Assembly: GCA_000507305.1 (NCBI GenBank)
Contig: DF239088.1
Coordinates: 124,001 to 188,000 of the forward strand
DNA from: Breviolum minutum Mf 1.05b.01
Lineage: Eukaryota; Sar; Dinophyceae; Suessiales; Symbiodiniaceae
DNA length: 64,000 nucleotides
Direction: 5' to 3'
The position numbers and the translations under genes were made by a program. Positions 33,950-46,000 of this stretch are shown one piece after another; positions within the stretch are counted from its first letter, which is position 1; each line of letters starts with the position of its first letter. The notes below the pieces were generated by a model. The model searched no databases. It was not told the DNA's origin and was given only the letters and a program-made list of their open reading frames with translations.

Positions 33950-36430
33950 ATCTGATTGAGGCAGCAAATTCACAATGTGGTTCACTAGATCAGGTCCATA
34001 ATTTAACCACAAGAGCAATAGCAACAACGACAGAGCAGCAAACTTAATTCAGCATCACCATCCACCAACAAGTTTGTTTGTTGATGCGTCGCTGCGAAGC
34101 GTAGAGCACCAGCAAGCAGCACAGTGGCATAGCCTGGGGCCTGGGGTGACAGGGTGAGCGGCATGTTGCCTGAAACCAAGGGCATATGCCTTTCTGATCC
34201 TTGTCGGGGAAAGAGATGGCCTGCTTCTCTCTAAGTTTATGGCGATGGGCCGCCTGTGAATCGAACTTAGGAACCCAAAAGCTTCATGGATCTTCATGGT
34301 GTCATTCGTTGCATTTCGTTGTTTGATGGAAGCGGCCATCTTCGAAATTTGACTTCAGCAGATCCGGCAAATCGTCGACGTGTTCGGCCATGGGGTGAGA
34401 AATGGGTCTCTTCTTGCTCGAGCTGCAGGGTTGGGAATGTTGTGGTTCGTCGTTGTTTGTCGTGTTTAGGGTTCCCAGTGAATACTTGAGAATAAGGTAG
34501 TTCTTTTGATTCCGAATGTGTTGCTCAAAGATGCATCCAAACAAAGGGTCGCCGTGTTTTCTTCACTTTTTTCTCGCAGTGTGTTGCTTAGTGTGTTAAG
34601 GCCATAATTTTATGGGATTAGAACGCGTTTGCTTGTCGAACACACCTGCCATCGAACCCCATTTTGGAGTTTGCACTTTTCCGTAGCCTGTGAGTATTTG
34701 TTGTTGTCAAAAAGACCCGCAGTGCTGGCATAATATAACCTTTAGCATCATTTGACCTGCAGTGCTGGCATGGCAACTGAAAAACGAGAATCGAAAAACA
34801 GAAAACATGAGGACAAATGACCAAGACGAATGAACGACTGATCAGGGAATTATTGGCATCCTTGCACCAGTTTTGTAAATCTTAGATGTAGTCCAAAGGT
34901 TGATGCTGCACTACTTTGATACTGATTTTATCCGATTTCATTCCAAACTTTGGGACTTATGTTTCCCGTCAGGGTTGTGGCAAGATTTGCCGGAATAATG
35001 TGATTATGAAATGCGCCCACGTTTGTTGAGCGCAATTTTATATGTTCAAATTTCAACATGTTACCATCTATTTCGTACATGCATGAAGGTGTCCGTGTTC
35101 GGGAAGCGGGAGGGTACATCCTGTAGCACATGTTTCCAATCGTGTAATTTTTTCCATCACCACTTGGTGCATGGAATTTTCCAGTATTGGATCAAGTGGT
35201 ATCAGATTATCATCAATTTGTTGGACCAAATTCCGCAACCGATGGATTATTTGCCCGTGCCATTCATGCACAATGGATGCAAATGGTGTGCCACAATAAT
35301 TTTTAGTCAATGCCAGCTGGAAACGGTATAAATTCTCCAAAGATAAGAAGGGGCGGCTGTGAACATCAAATTTCTGAGCGTCCACTACGCCTCGGTAGAA
35401 AATTGAAGGAACTTTGTTGGCCCAGGGTTTCATTCGGATCGCCAACTATTTAAAATTTCGGTTAGGGGGAGAAGTTTTATTTTGAAAATACACTTTTACC
35501 GGTGTCCACTTTTCGTATTGCCGAATGACAACATATTCCCAGGAGGGTTCCAATTTTTGATCATTCTGCAGCCTGCACGCAGATGTATGTTTTGGCCCCA
35601 AATTTTTGAGGGTTCAACATAGTCCCCCCTAATTTCATACCTTGGAAATATGTAAGAACAGACCCCCTCTTAGTTGTTAGACTCATGATGATTGTTGTGG
35701 TTCCATAAGTACATGAACATGAACTGAACGCTTTGTAGTCTTTCATTTCTTGGGGTAGGCATGGACGGTGTGAAGGGACACAGGGGTTGTGACGGGAGAG
35801 CACAACATGTTGATTGCTTGGGTGCAAAATTAAGGTTCATGCCACGAACATGACAGCAAGGATATTGGACATTGCAGTTTCATGCCACCATTGCGTTTGT
35901 AGATGCAAACAAATTTTGACAAAACATCGCCCTGACAGCATTATGAAATCGTGCATCCTTTGTACATGGTGCGTTTTTGCGGGTAGCGTTGGGCCGAAAA
36001 TAGTTGCTTGCCCAAGATGACAGGTGCGAGTTTGAGTTGACATCTTGGTCCTTGCGGTCAGTTCACCACAAGTATCCTGACATTCAGATTTGCGCTTTGT
36101 TTGCATTGCAACGCGTCGATTAGGCCATCGCATCACGTCATGGCCAACATCACCATCATTGAAGGTGTGGGAACCAGGCATTTGCAAGAACCCTCAGATT
36201 TCAGAATGGTGGAACCAAATTCATCACGTGACAACATGGTTCAGTTATTGCTCCAGTGTGGAGGCTTCAAAAAAAACTTCAACTGTATCATTGCTTCGTT
36301 GGCTGGAACCGGAGCTGGCCTTTGGACATACCTTTTGGCCAGAGGTGTCTTCAAACTTCGTCCGAAATTATGCACTTCAAAGTCCAAGTTCGACATGTTA
36401 TCGCTGTTTGGATTACAATTTTGCAGCCGC
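33950..36430. other. Intergenic region with no supported gene
   Basis: About 2.5 kb after the helicase stop. Open frames exist on both strands (35068-35445 on -, 35011-35331 on +) but overlap and carry no motifs. No promoter or RNA gene can be supported. Confidence 0.35.
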
Positions 36431-36432
36431 AG

Positions 36433-38110
36433 GTGTTCAGTGCATTGACAATGTTGCTCCCAGCGCTTCATGGTTATGCCCTAGCACCTGAAATTGCTCT
36501 GGATGCATCTTTTCCACCAGGCGACTCGGCATGTATGACTTTCCATGACTTTTTGTTACGTTCATTGCTGCTTTGTTTGTTAAACTCGTGGATGCATTGG
36601 AGGAATATGGGCGTTGCTTTATGCGACTCTTTTTCATTGCCCCATCAGCATGGCTTATCACTCTGCCAATGCAATTTTCGAGGGGTGTCTTGGCGGGACA
36701 AGTGTCAATTTTGGATGTCGTACAGCAAATCACCGGAAGTTGAACTCAGTACTCGTAACTTTTATTATGATGTGTAAATCATTTTGAAAGGATTCGCGTG
36801 GAAATGTGTTTTTCTTCCCGTCCTTGTGCCGCTTGTGCCTTTTTGCCAGCAAAAGCTGCGCAAAAGGACGCCTGGTTATGATGCCTTATGCACGCCATTC
36901 CGGACAGCTGATCTCATTGCAATCCACTTCTGCAACTCGGTGGGTCAAACTTGTTTTGTTTTTCGAGTTCTTATCCTTCATATTTTTCATGAATTTTTGA
37001 ATATTTACAATAATTGTATACATATTTTAATATTTACGCATATTTTCAATACTTTATGCATATTTTGTATTTTGAACTTCCCGTTTTGTATGGACCGTGT
37101 CAGCCACACCGACTGTAACGGACTGAAAATTTACAGGTTGCATTGCCTTTGGGTGGGCAGAATCTCATGGGGATGTGGCATACACAAGTCTTCTGGTAGT
37201 GCTTAACATCAGATGCCTGAAGCTCAGCTGAAAAATCAATCCATGAAGCACTGCATGTACTTTGTACGGCAATTTTCCTAAAAATGTGACCTATTGGCTA
37301 TTTTGAACATTACTCATCGTTACTTCTCATCTCCAAGGTTGTTTCAACACACCTTTGGAACACATCCCTAAACCTTTACCAAGAGGCTATGAAGGGATTC
37401 CTTTCATAGTTGGCTAGGGGGATTGCCTGGGGTGTGCTCTAGGGGTGTGTTGTAATTTTCTTGGATCATCATTTTTGTGCAAACTTGTGACCTGTCCAGG
37501 CATCATTTCTTTACTGATCACTTTGGCTAAAGGAAGGCTTGACATGATTTCAGGATGCTGATGCAGACACCTTCGGCCTAGTTTTGGAAAAGATTTCTGT
37601 TGCGAGAGGCGTGGGGGCAGGCACGAGAACTATTGGGTGGCGTTGGCGGCAGATGCCTCAGACAAAAGGAGTTCAAGTACATAATCATCATAGTGCATCC
37701 TAAGATCTAAGGATCCTCAAATCTGTGACTCTGAAGGTTTTCCTGTACACCCTGCCTGTCCTCATGCGTGGCGATTTTCATAATTATGCAGGGATTGCAA
37801 CGTTGAGGCCTTAGCAGAGGTCACTGTGACTTGTCCCTCTAGGTGTCTTTATCTATGCTCCTTTAGCCGCCTAGCCTAGGATACAATCGTAAGCCGTAAG
37901 AGACTCGAGCATTGGAATGTTGCGCAGGTTTGGCTTTCACCTAAGATTCTAGCAATCAGCAATCTTCTACGACGTAGCCGATTCACGAATAAAGCCCGCT
38001 TGGAAGATTGAAAGCACGAGCAAACCCTGCTGCTTTCTTGGACGTTTTTGAAAGCTGTTGCAAGCTGCGTGACGAGTGGCGCTCTTGGACATCAGATAGC
38101 ATGATCCATG
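36433..38110 (+). CDS. Scattered candidate exons of an unidentified gene
   Basis: Three stretches look coding. After GCCGCAG at 36431-36432: VFSALTMLLPALHGYALAPE. After GATTTCAG at about 37553: DADADTFGLVLEKISVARGV, then a Gly/Arg-rich end to about 37652. Around 38015-38105: ANPAAFLDVFESCCKLRDEW. They are on the + strand with AG acceptors. They might be the 5' part of the UvrD-type helicase gene or a separate gene. Confidence 0.3.
37332..37465. repeat. 134-bp imperfect hairpin
   Basis: TCCAAGGTTGTTTCAACACA at the left pairs imperfectly with TGTGTTGTAATTTTCTTGGA at the right, and the centre contains CTATGAAGG...CCTTTCATAG. It looks like a decayed MITE, lying about 90 bp before a candidate exon. 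Confidence 0.45.
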
Positions 38111-38603
38111 CTCTATATTGGATAGTTGCATTTCATGTGTCTGTTGCGCATGTTTGTGATCCTCCAATGAATGAGCTCCGTCCTGGATAAGGTCCTGGTG
38201 CCTTGCATGCATTTTTCAGTCCCTGGGTCCCAAGATGGGAGGCCCGCTGTAGTAGCTGTATTCTTTGCATTTGTTTGCCACTGTGGAAATGTGGAAACCT
38301 GGGCCCGACAGGTTGGGGACACGGTTTTTTTCACCTCATGCTGGTGCCATACTTGCACTTTTTGATGCGTGGTGCAAAGCTCGGTAGCTTCAAGGTGTAC
38401 CAACAGGATAACAGGTGTGTTTATCGGATGTTTGTATATCAGAATTTGTATCACAAGATTTTCCATCATTTTCCACGAGGGCCTGGCCTTTTCTTGTACT
38501 TTGTCATGGAGTGTGTTTACGTGCCTCCCAGGTGCCGCATCCTGAAAGATGCTGACCGCGGCACACGCAGATCATTTTAGGCAGGACATTTCTTCACTGA
38601 AAG

Positions 38604-39981
38604 CCGCGCGATGTTGAAACGGTGGATACACAGATCTGGCCCCTGCCTCATGGCAACCCTTGCAAACCTCGCAGGCTGGCACTGGGCCGATTGGGCCGTG
38701 TCAAAGACGGCAAAGACAGCTTTCAGAGAAAGATGCCAAAAAAAAATACAAACAACTACGGGAAGTGTTGGAATATGTTGGAATACTTTGGTTCAGCTGA
38801 ATTGTGTTGAGGAATGCCTGGCATTGATCACCCTTGATGATCCTGGAGCCATTCATGCACCATTGATGAATCATTGCCTCAGCTGTTCAAACTCTGAGCG
38901 ATTCCACGCAATTCCCCTAGCTGGATGAAGTCGATGCCGCGCCGTGTTCGTTGGAAGCTCAGTCGTTTTCTTCCGTATTTTGCCAGCTGTTGAAAGCTGC
39001 AGTTGAGGAGGTTCGCCCTTTGCCGAGATTGACGCATACCTGGCAGAGCAAGGGTTGCTCCCTGCAGTTGCAGGATGGCCATCTGGTATCATGTTACATC
39101 ATTTAGCATCCTTTGGGATCAAATATCTACGAGTTTTTGTGATGTGACAAGCCAGTGTTTGTTCCAGGACCCTCTGGAGCTTCAACTGTGGCACCCATCT
39201 TCAGCCAGAGTCATCGCCAGAGTGGGGCCGTTGGTGACTAAGACTATAAGACATCACCGACATCATAAACATCCATACAGTCCTGGCCTTGGAATGCCGG
39301 TTGAGGTGCCACGTGATGGAGGGATTGGACAAGGTGCAGGTTGGCTGAAAGTTCTTTCATGAAGACGTTTATGCGCTTCACTTGTCAGTCGATCAACTGA
39401 AGCACGATATGCTTTGCATCATGCTTGCCAGCTATACCGGCTATACCGGCATACTGCATGCGCCTGGTATTCTTTGTGTTTCGTTGACTTTGCGTAGCAG
39501 CCTTCCCTCACCCGTTTGCCTTGGCAAGGTCTTTCCAGAAAACCGTCCTCGCAAGCGATTCGACGTGTTGCCTCCCCGCAGGCTTGGATCCTATTCTCCA
39601 CAATTGAATGCACTTGACAATTGACATTGGACATCCACATGTTCCACAAATGTGCGTTGCTAATGGCAGGCTTGTCGACCAACCCCCTTTGACTTCATTG
39701 GCGTTTCCGCTAGTCAGCGTTCTCCACATGGAGCATTGGGTCATCGTCCGTTAAGCAGAAAGGCAGATGAGTCACACACTGTGAAACAAGAACATGAAGA
39801 ACGAGGAAAGAGCCAAGGGTCACAAGCCAATCTGGAGATATTGGACATGCCCGCTTTGGAGGATGTCAAGGATTCGGAGCCATGTGCGTTGCCAACTTCA
39901 GAACTGAGTCATCGCCATGGGCTCGTTCGCTCAAAGTTTTTCCCCACTCAGAAGCTGGTGCAGGATGAGACCTTGCCTTAG
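38604..39981 (+). CDS. N-terminal exons of the UvrD-type helicase gene (probable)
   Basis: Probable coding pieces on the + strand: 38604 to about 38735 (PRDVETVDTQIWPLPHGNPC, basic continuation), about 38922-39084 (LDEVDAAPCSLEAQSFSSVF, CQLLKAAVEEVRPLPRLTHT), about 39168-39230 (DPLELQLWHPSSARVIARVG), about 39362-39425 (EDVYALHLSVDQLKHDMLCI) and about 39750-39966 (a charged linker ending in LVRSKFFPTQKLVQ). No N-terminal domain is recognised. They sit directly upstream of the helicase core, and none shows a clear terminal stop, so I place them in the same gene. They could also be a separate small gene. Confidence 0.45.
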
Positions 39982-40080
39982 TTTGATGCACTGCGCTGTG
40001 CACGAAACATGACGAAATCATATTAGACCTCCAATTGAGAATTGCAAGATCATGCTGTGTGTGACCGGGCCGGTACCTAG

Positions 40081-43000
40081 GACACCACGCAAGCTTGATT
40101 TGTCATCACTATCTCGTGAACAGCGTGAAGCAATGAGTGAACCGTCTCCCTGCCTGGTGTTAATCGATTGCGAAGTCCAGAGTTGAGGAAAAGGACCACA
40201 CAAAAAGATCAAAAAGATGGGCACGGTCTGATCAGCTTCTCAGCTTCTCTCATTTGATACTGAATCTTTTTGAATATCCTTTGCTCTTGGAACCTGCCAG
40301 GTTGAACAGCCCACTGCTAGTTCTTGCTGGCCCTGGTAGCGGCAAAACTCACTTCCTTGTTAAGACCCAAGCTGCCTCAGTATCTAACACCAACCTTCAC
40401 TGAGTTCACTTGTGTCACTTGTCTGAGGTGAGTCGCCTCCGCCTGGCGTTGTCTGAATCAGTGCCAGTGGAGGCACATGGGTTTTGAGATTTCGACACAT
40501 TTTTACCCGTTCCATTCATTTCGATCTATTTTGAGCAGTTGAAATTGCTTGAAGATGGCTTTGATTGTCAAGTTGATGAACATTACATGGCGCACCTATG
40601 GGCACCTAGGCTGAGCATCCCAACAGAACGGTGAAAATACAAGGGTTAAATGCTGAAGCAATGTGCAGCGATGCCATGCCGTCGCATGTTTTACCTCGGT
40701 CTCTTTCCAGGGAGTCATCGCGGTGACATACACTCGCAAAGCTGCCGCCGAACTCTTGCATCGAGTCAAGCAGTCCACTGGCGCGAAGGCGTCTCTAATC
40801 GGTTCGTTTTGTGCATTTCTTCGGAAGCCAACAACATGATATCGGAGGGCAATATCGGCAAAGCATGGCCAAGGAAGAAGGAACATGAAAGAACAAGTCA
40901 TGAAAGGTCCACTTTGAAACTTTGATTCCGGTTTTGCATGATTTCGTGTATGGTGTCAGATTCAGGTTTGGGTGAGCACAGTGCACGGCCTGGCTTTAAG
41001 GCCACGTGGATCCATGTTGGATGCCACCTTTGTCAATGTCCAAATTGTCTGCCGGAATTTTTCAAGCATACAAACCAGATGTATCAAAACGTTAAAAACC
41101 GTCGGGGATTTGGGACCGGCCTTGGGAAGGTTTCTGCGTGAAGCTGGAGGCAAGGCCCGCGGTTCCTTTGAGTCCTTTCCTCTTTGCTTCTTTGTTTGGA
41201 GTGGAGTCTCCAAATCTGTCGCTAGTCAAAGAGATAGTGTCATATATTATATATTTATATGCTAATCATTGCTAATCAGCTATTCATCATCCCGTTCTTC
41301 CAAATTTTGGATGTTCTGAAGGTAGATCGGGTGTGCCATGCAAAGCTGCCTCCGAGGAGGAATCTCTGTGTGAAAGATGTGGAGACAAACTCATCCATCA
41401 TATTTTTGAAGCCTCAGGACCGGCGAAGTGCAGCCCGGGCAGTCTTGAGCCGACCAGATCTGCAAGAGTTGTTTCCCTTTTTGGAGGCACACGTCTATTG
41501 GAAAGTGAGAAATGATGCAAGTGTGGAATGATACGACATGTGCCAAGGTTCGATCTTTCAATCTGCGACTAGATTTTACTTGGGAATCTCTGATGGTATT
41601 TTTGATATGCCTTTGCTCTATCCAGGCCATGCCTGATTTGGAGGCATCCGACTCTCGTTGAAGTCTGGGTTTGTGAACCCACCAGTTCAACCTACTCCTT
41701 CATTGCATGCAGGCTGGTTCGGGTGAAGCAATTTCAAAGTTGCTTTCCGCCTGCGCCTTCAGTGAAGAGAAAAGACTGAAATCTGAAGTGTCCGGTGTTT
41801 TGGAATTGGCAGCTTCTATCATCACGATAGTGCAATGGTTTTACTCTTGTCGTGCTTTTGCTGAGGTTTTTGATCAAAAGGGACGATGGCTGGCAAATTC
41901 CGCGAGAGAGGACTTCAAAATCGAACCTCCCCCAACATCCACACTTCCTTCCGTAGCAGCATGCATGCGCAAAACAACATGCACCAACCCTCGTTTTCTA
42001 TTTCAATGATTGTGGGGTGATGGATACGATGTCAAACACGCTGAAGCCAAACTAGTAAGCAAGACGATCAAGACGCAAGCCTTTGTCTGCTGGTCAATGC
42101 CTTGCGTTCGGTTGGCGAGTGGCGGTCGTGACAAGGACACATCGTCGCAGCAGCCTTTGCTCGTTGCTGCTCATCAAGCATTCCTCCAGGTCTGTCACTT
42201 TGCATTTGCCAATGCTGTAGCTTTTGTTGCATGGTTTTCAGTGTTTGCTAGGTAGCAAGGTCGCAGAGTGCTCATAGGTGATAATATATCACAATAGGAT
42301 CACCATAGGAAGACGACATGGACAAGCTTGCAAGGAAAATCGCACGGTATTTTCAAAAGAGGCTGGGAGGCCACCAGAGTGCAGTTTTTTATTGATTTAT
42401 GAAATTGAAATATCACAAGTTATCACAAGTTTTCATCATCATATAAAGACATGAAATTTGACTATATGTTTTAATGCGTTGTTCCCTGAAGTAAACTTGT
42501 TTCATTTGAATCAATTAGCTTTCATTATATAGTANTTTTGGTTTTATTGGTTTTTTTGGTTTTCTCGAGGTTTTTTTGGTTTTATTGGTTTTCTCGAGGT
42601 TTTTTGGTTTTTTAGTGTTCTATAAGTTTTTAGGTGGTTTTCCAGTTCTTTTTGGTTTTCAAAGCTCTTATTTAAATTCTTCATTCTCTTTTCTGGGTGT
42701 TTATGACCTTTTGTCCCATCAAAGGGCTTTGAGCGGGAAAGAAACAAGACATTGAACAAATATTACATTAGATAATATCAAATTAGTTTTGAAAACTGCA
42801 TGAAATTAGCTTTGAAAACTGCACTCTGGTGGCCTTCCGTACTGTTTCAAAACAGCTGCAAGTGGACAGAGAATGCAACTGTTTCATACCTTCATTTACC
42901 ATTTCTTCGGTACCATTGGTCCAAATCATCAAACAAGCTTCTTTCGGCCTGATGCCCTGAACACAGCCACGCTGAGATCGTTTGCAATCCATGTTGATCC

Positions 43001-46000
43001 AATATGGACCTTTTGGTCCAGCGGCTGTATTTCGCCATAGTAAAGCTTAAGTGGAAGTGAACATCAACTAGCAGTTGTATGTGATGGCAAGATGACCTCG
43101 TACTCGAAGCAGGATCTTCGGCAGCGGCAATTGTTGGATATCAGCGAGGTGATCGAAGCAGCTTCCAGGCATCACTTCCTCTTACCAAGCCTTTTGGATT
43201 CGGATCATCAATGAACATCAGCGGAAGCATTATTTTTTGAAATGATGTTCTATGGTGAACGGTGAACGGTTAATGAACGTCTTTTCTTTCTTGTGACCGG
43301 AGTGGCCGCAGGCTGCAATACACTGACCCGGAATGCTGTCGCACATGGGCTGGATCCTGAAGTGCGAAAATGTTTGAAAATTGGAAACATCATTAAAGAG
43401 TTTCTGAAACTTTTTTGTTGCCGTTTGTTGCTCACTGCGCGGTTTTGCACTATAGACTATAGTGGATGATGTGCGGATCATTTTCTGCCTTTCTGCATTT
43501 CATGCATTCCGAGGCAGCGAGCTTCGCACAGATGCTCTTTGTGGACGAATGGCAGGCATAACGCGCTAGCACAATAACGTAGTGATACGATGATACAATG
43601 ATACAGTTTATTCTATAGTTGATTTATCATAGTTGATTTTATCTATAGATCTAATGATAGATGTATGGATCATGCTACTGCTTTAGAGGAATGGCGTGGC
43701 TAAGCACCGGTGTATCTGACAGGACATTGACACGGAGCAACAAGACTTCTTAGCTCGCTTGGCGAGGGGCAGCAGCAACGCCATCACGGCGGTAGGGGAT
43801 GACGATCAAAGAATCTACGCCTGGCGAGACAAGGGGGCTTCAGCTCCAGAGGTCGATCGCTTGATGGAAAAACATAGCAAAAACATGGATGAAAGGAACA
43901 TTTCTTTGAAAACATGGAACTTTTGAAATCTTATGAATTTTACTACTGCCAATTTCTGAAAGGCTTTCAAGAAGCATTGGTCTTCGGCTTGCATCAAGAC
44001 TCTCGGGGCCAACCACCGTGCTTTGCACAGATCTCAGTGGGGCATGTCAAGTCTCCCATTGTCAACAATGACAACCATGGTAGATGGCATGGTGTGGAGC
44101 TGCAAGGCCAAACCTGGTTGCAGCATCAACGCGGTTGATTTCTCACAACTCCCAGCGGGAGAAGAAAGAGCTGAGGTTCCAGGGATCAAAGGAGGGACTG
44201 ACAGGAACAGACTACGGTGGAACTTTGGATCGCTGGAAGTTCTACATTTTTCTACGTTTGATTTAGTCATGATTTGTGGAAGATACGTGTGGTTGAGAAA
44301 CCTGTAAGTCATGGTGAGTCGATAGGTAAACAGATAAGATCAAAATATATCAAAACATAAAACATTCTCATGAAACATTGCCGGCTCCCAAACAGGTCTG
44401 CACGTCTAGAGGATCAGCAACTCTCGGGAGCCCGGAGCTGAAGTGCAGTGGCCATGGCGCTGCGCCACAGGATGCCTTTGATCTTGAATCATTGAAACCC
44501 TGGTGTGTCAACACAAGGTCACGGTTGTGGCAAAGGAGTGCCTCAATGCAGAAGCTGCTTGGGTGGCGGAAGAGATTCAGCGAGGCGGTCGTCCAAGGAT
44601 GAGGATGATAAAGGAAACGTGCAAGATGTCTCACAATCCTTTTTGAACTTTCGGTAGAAAAGGTAAAGAGAAAGGACTGAGCAAGGAGAACTGGCATAGA
44701 AATATATAGTCTTTCACTTTTTGTTCATTTGTTCCATGCAGGCAGTTCAATGATAGTCAGCGTGCATGCGAAGCTTGCAGAATTTTCATGTCAGGTGGCA
44801 CTCAGAGATTTGGTGGAGCTCTGCATATTTACAACTTACAAAGCTGTGGATTCATGCCGGCTTACCATAAGCTCTGGTTTTGTTCATTGCCAGGTGCTTA
44901 TGCGGTCCTAGCGAGAACAAATGCATCAGCTGCTGTTTTCAGCAAGGTATGGGGGTCAGTTAAAGGGATGGTTTTTTTTAGTTTTCTTGCCAAATCGGTG
45001 ATTGCATTCGCATGTGATCGCTCCATTGCAGGCACTTTCCCAGCTGGGTCTACCAGTTTGGCCATCTCCTGGTAAAGGCGACGTCCTGATTGACCCTGAT
45101 GGACATATGTGAATGCAGCGAATGCAGATCAAATGCATTTCATGCTTGATATGTTGTAAATGCCACTTATTTGAACCTGACAATCTGAGACAATTTGATT
45201 TGAGGTGCTGCTGATACACCTCGGACATCACAGGTACCTTGGGTTTTGTAAGGGTTTTGTATCTCGGACTACAAGAGCCTGGTAGCCATTGGTATCCCAG
45301 AGAGGTGCTGGATTTGCTGGCTTACCTCAGGCTTGTTGCAGGAGTCTTAGGGTGCAGTCGTTTCACTTGGTTCATAGTTGGTTGATATCAGATATAATCT
45401 TTCTTCATTTTTCATACGGAACGGCCGTTAGGTCGACCCACACCATGATCCGTGTGGGCCTTTGAATGCGTTGCTTACCATGACACATCGGAGGAGGAAA
45501 CATCGGCACATAAAAGTGTATTGTTCCCTCTTTTGTTCATGTTTGAGGTCATTTCTGAGGATCTACAATGTTCCCCGCCGTGGGGTTGGCAAGGCCGTGT
45601 CCGAATGGTACGGGATGAAGGGAAAAGTAGCAGGAAAGTGGCAGAATGGTACGCCCTGCTGATTCTATATTATTTTTTTGGTGGCTGAGTCCACTGAGTC
45701 CAAATGGGATGGCTCTTGTTGGCAAAATTCATAAATTTTTCTTTTCTGAAGACATTGATTTTGATTGTGACACGGGCAGGAATAAGTCCGTAATTGATCC
45801 ATGAACTTGGGAAGGCTTAAGGCTTTGAAGATCCTGTAAGAACTGTACATGTTAAACGTTACAGATTGTTAGTGTATAATTTTTCTGACTCTCGAATGCT
45901 GTTGGAACGCTGTTGATGCTTCTTCCCAGATAGGCAGCCTTGCGGTGCCTTCGAGAGCAGTTTGGGGCTCCGGCAGAAACTTCATCGCCAGGGCCCCATT

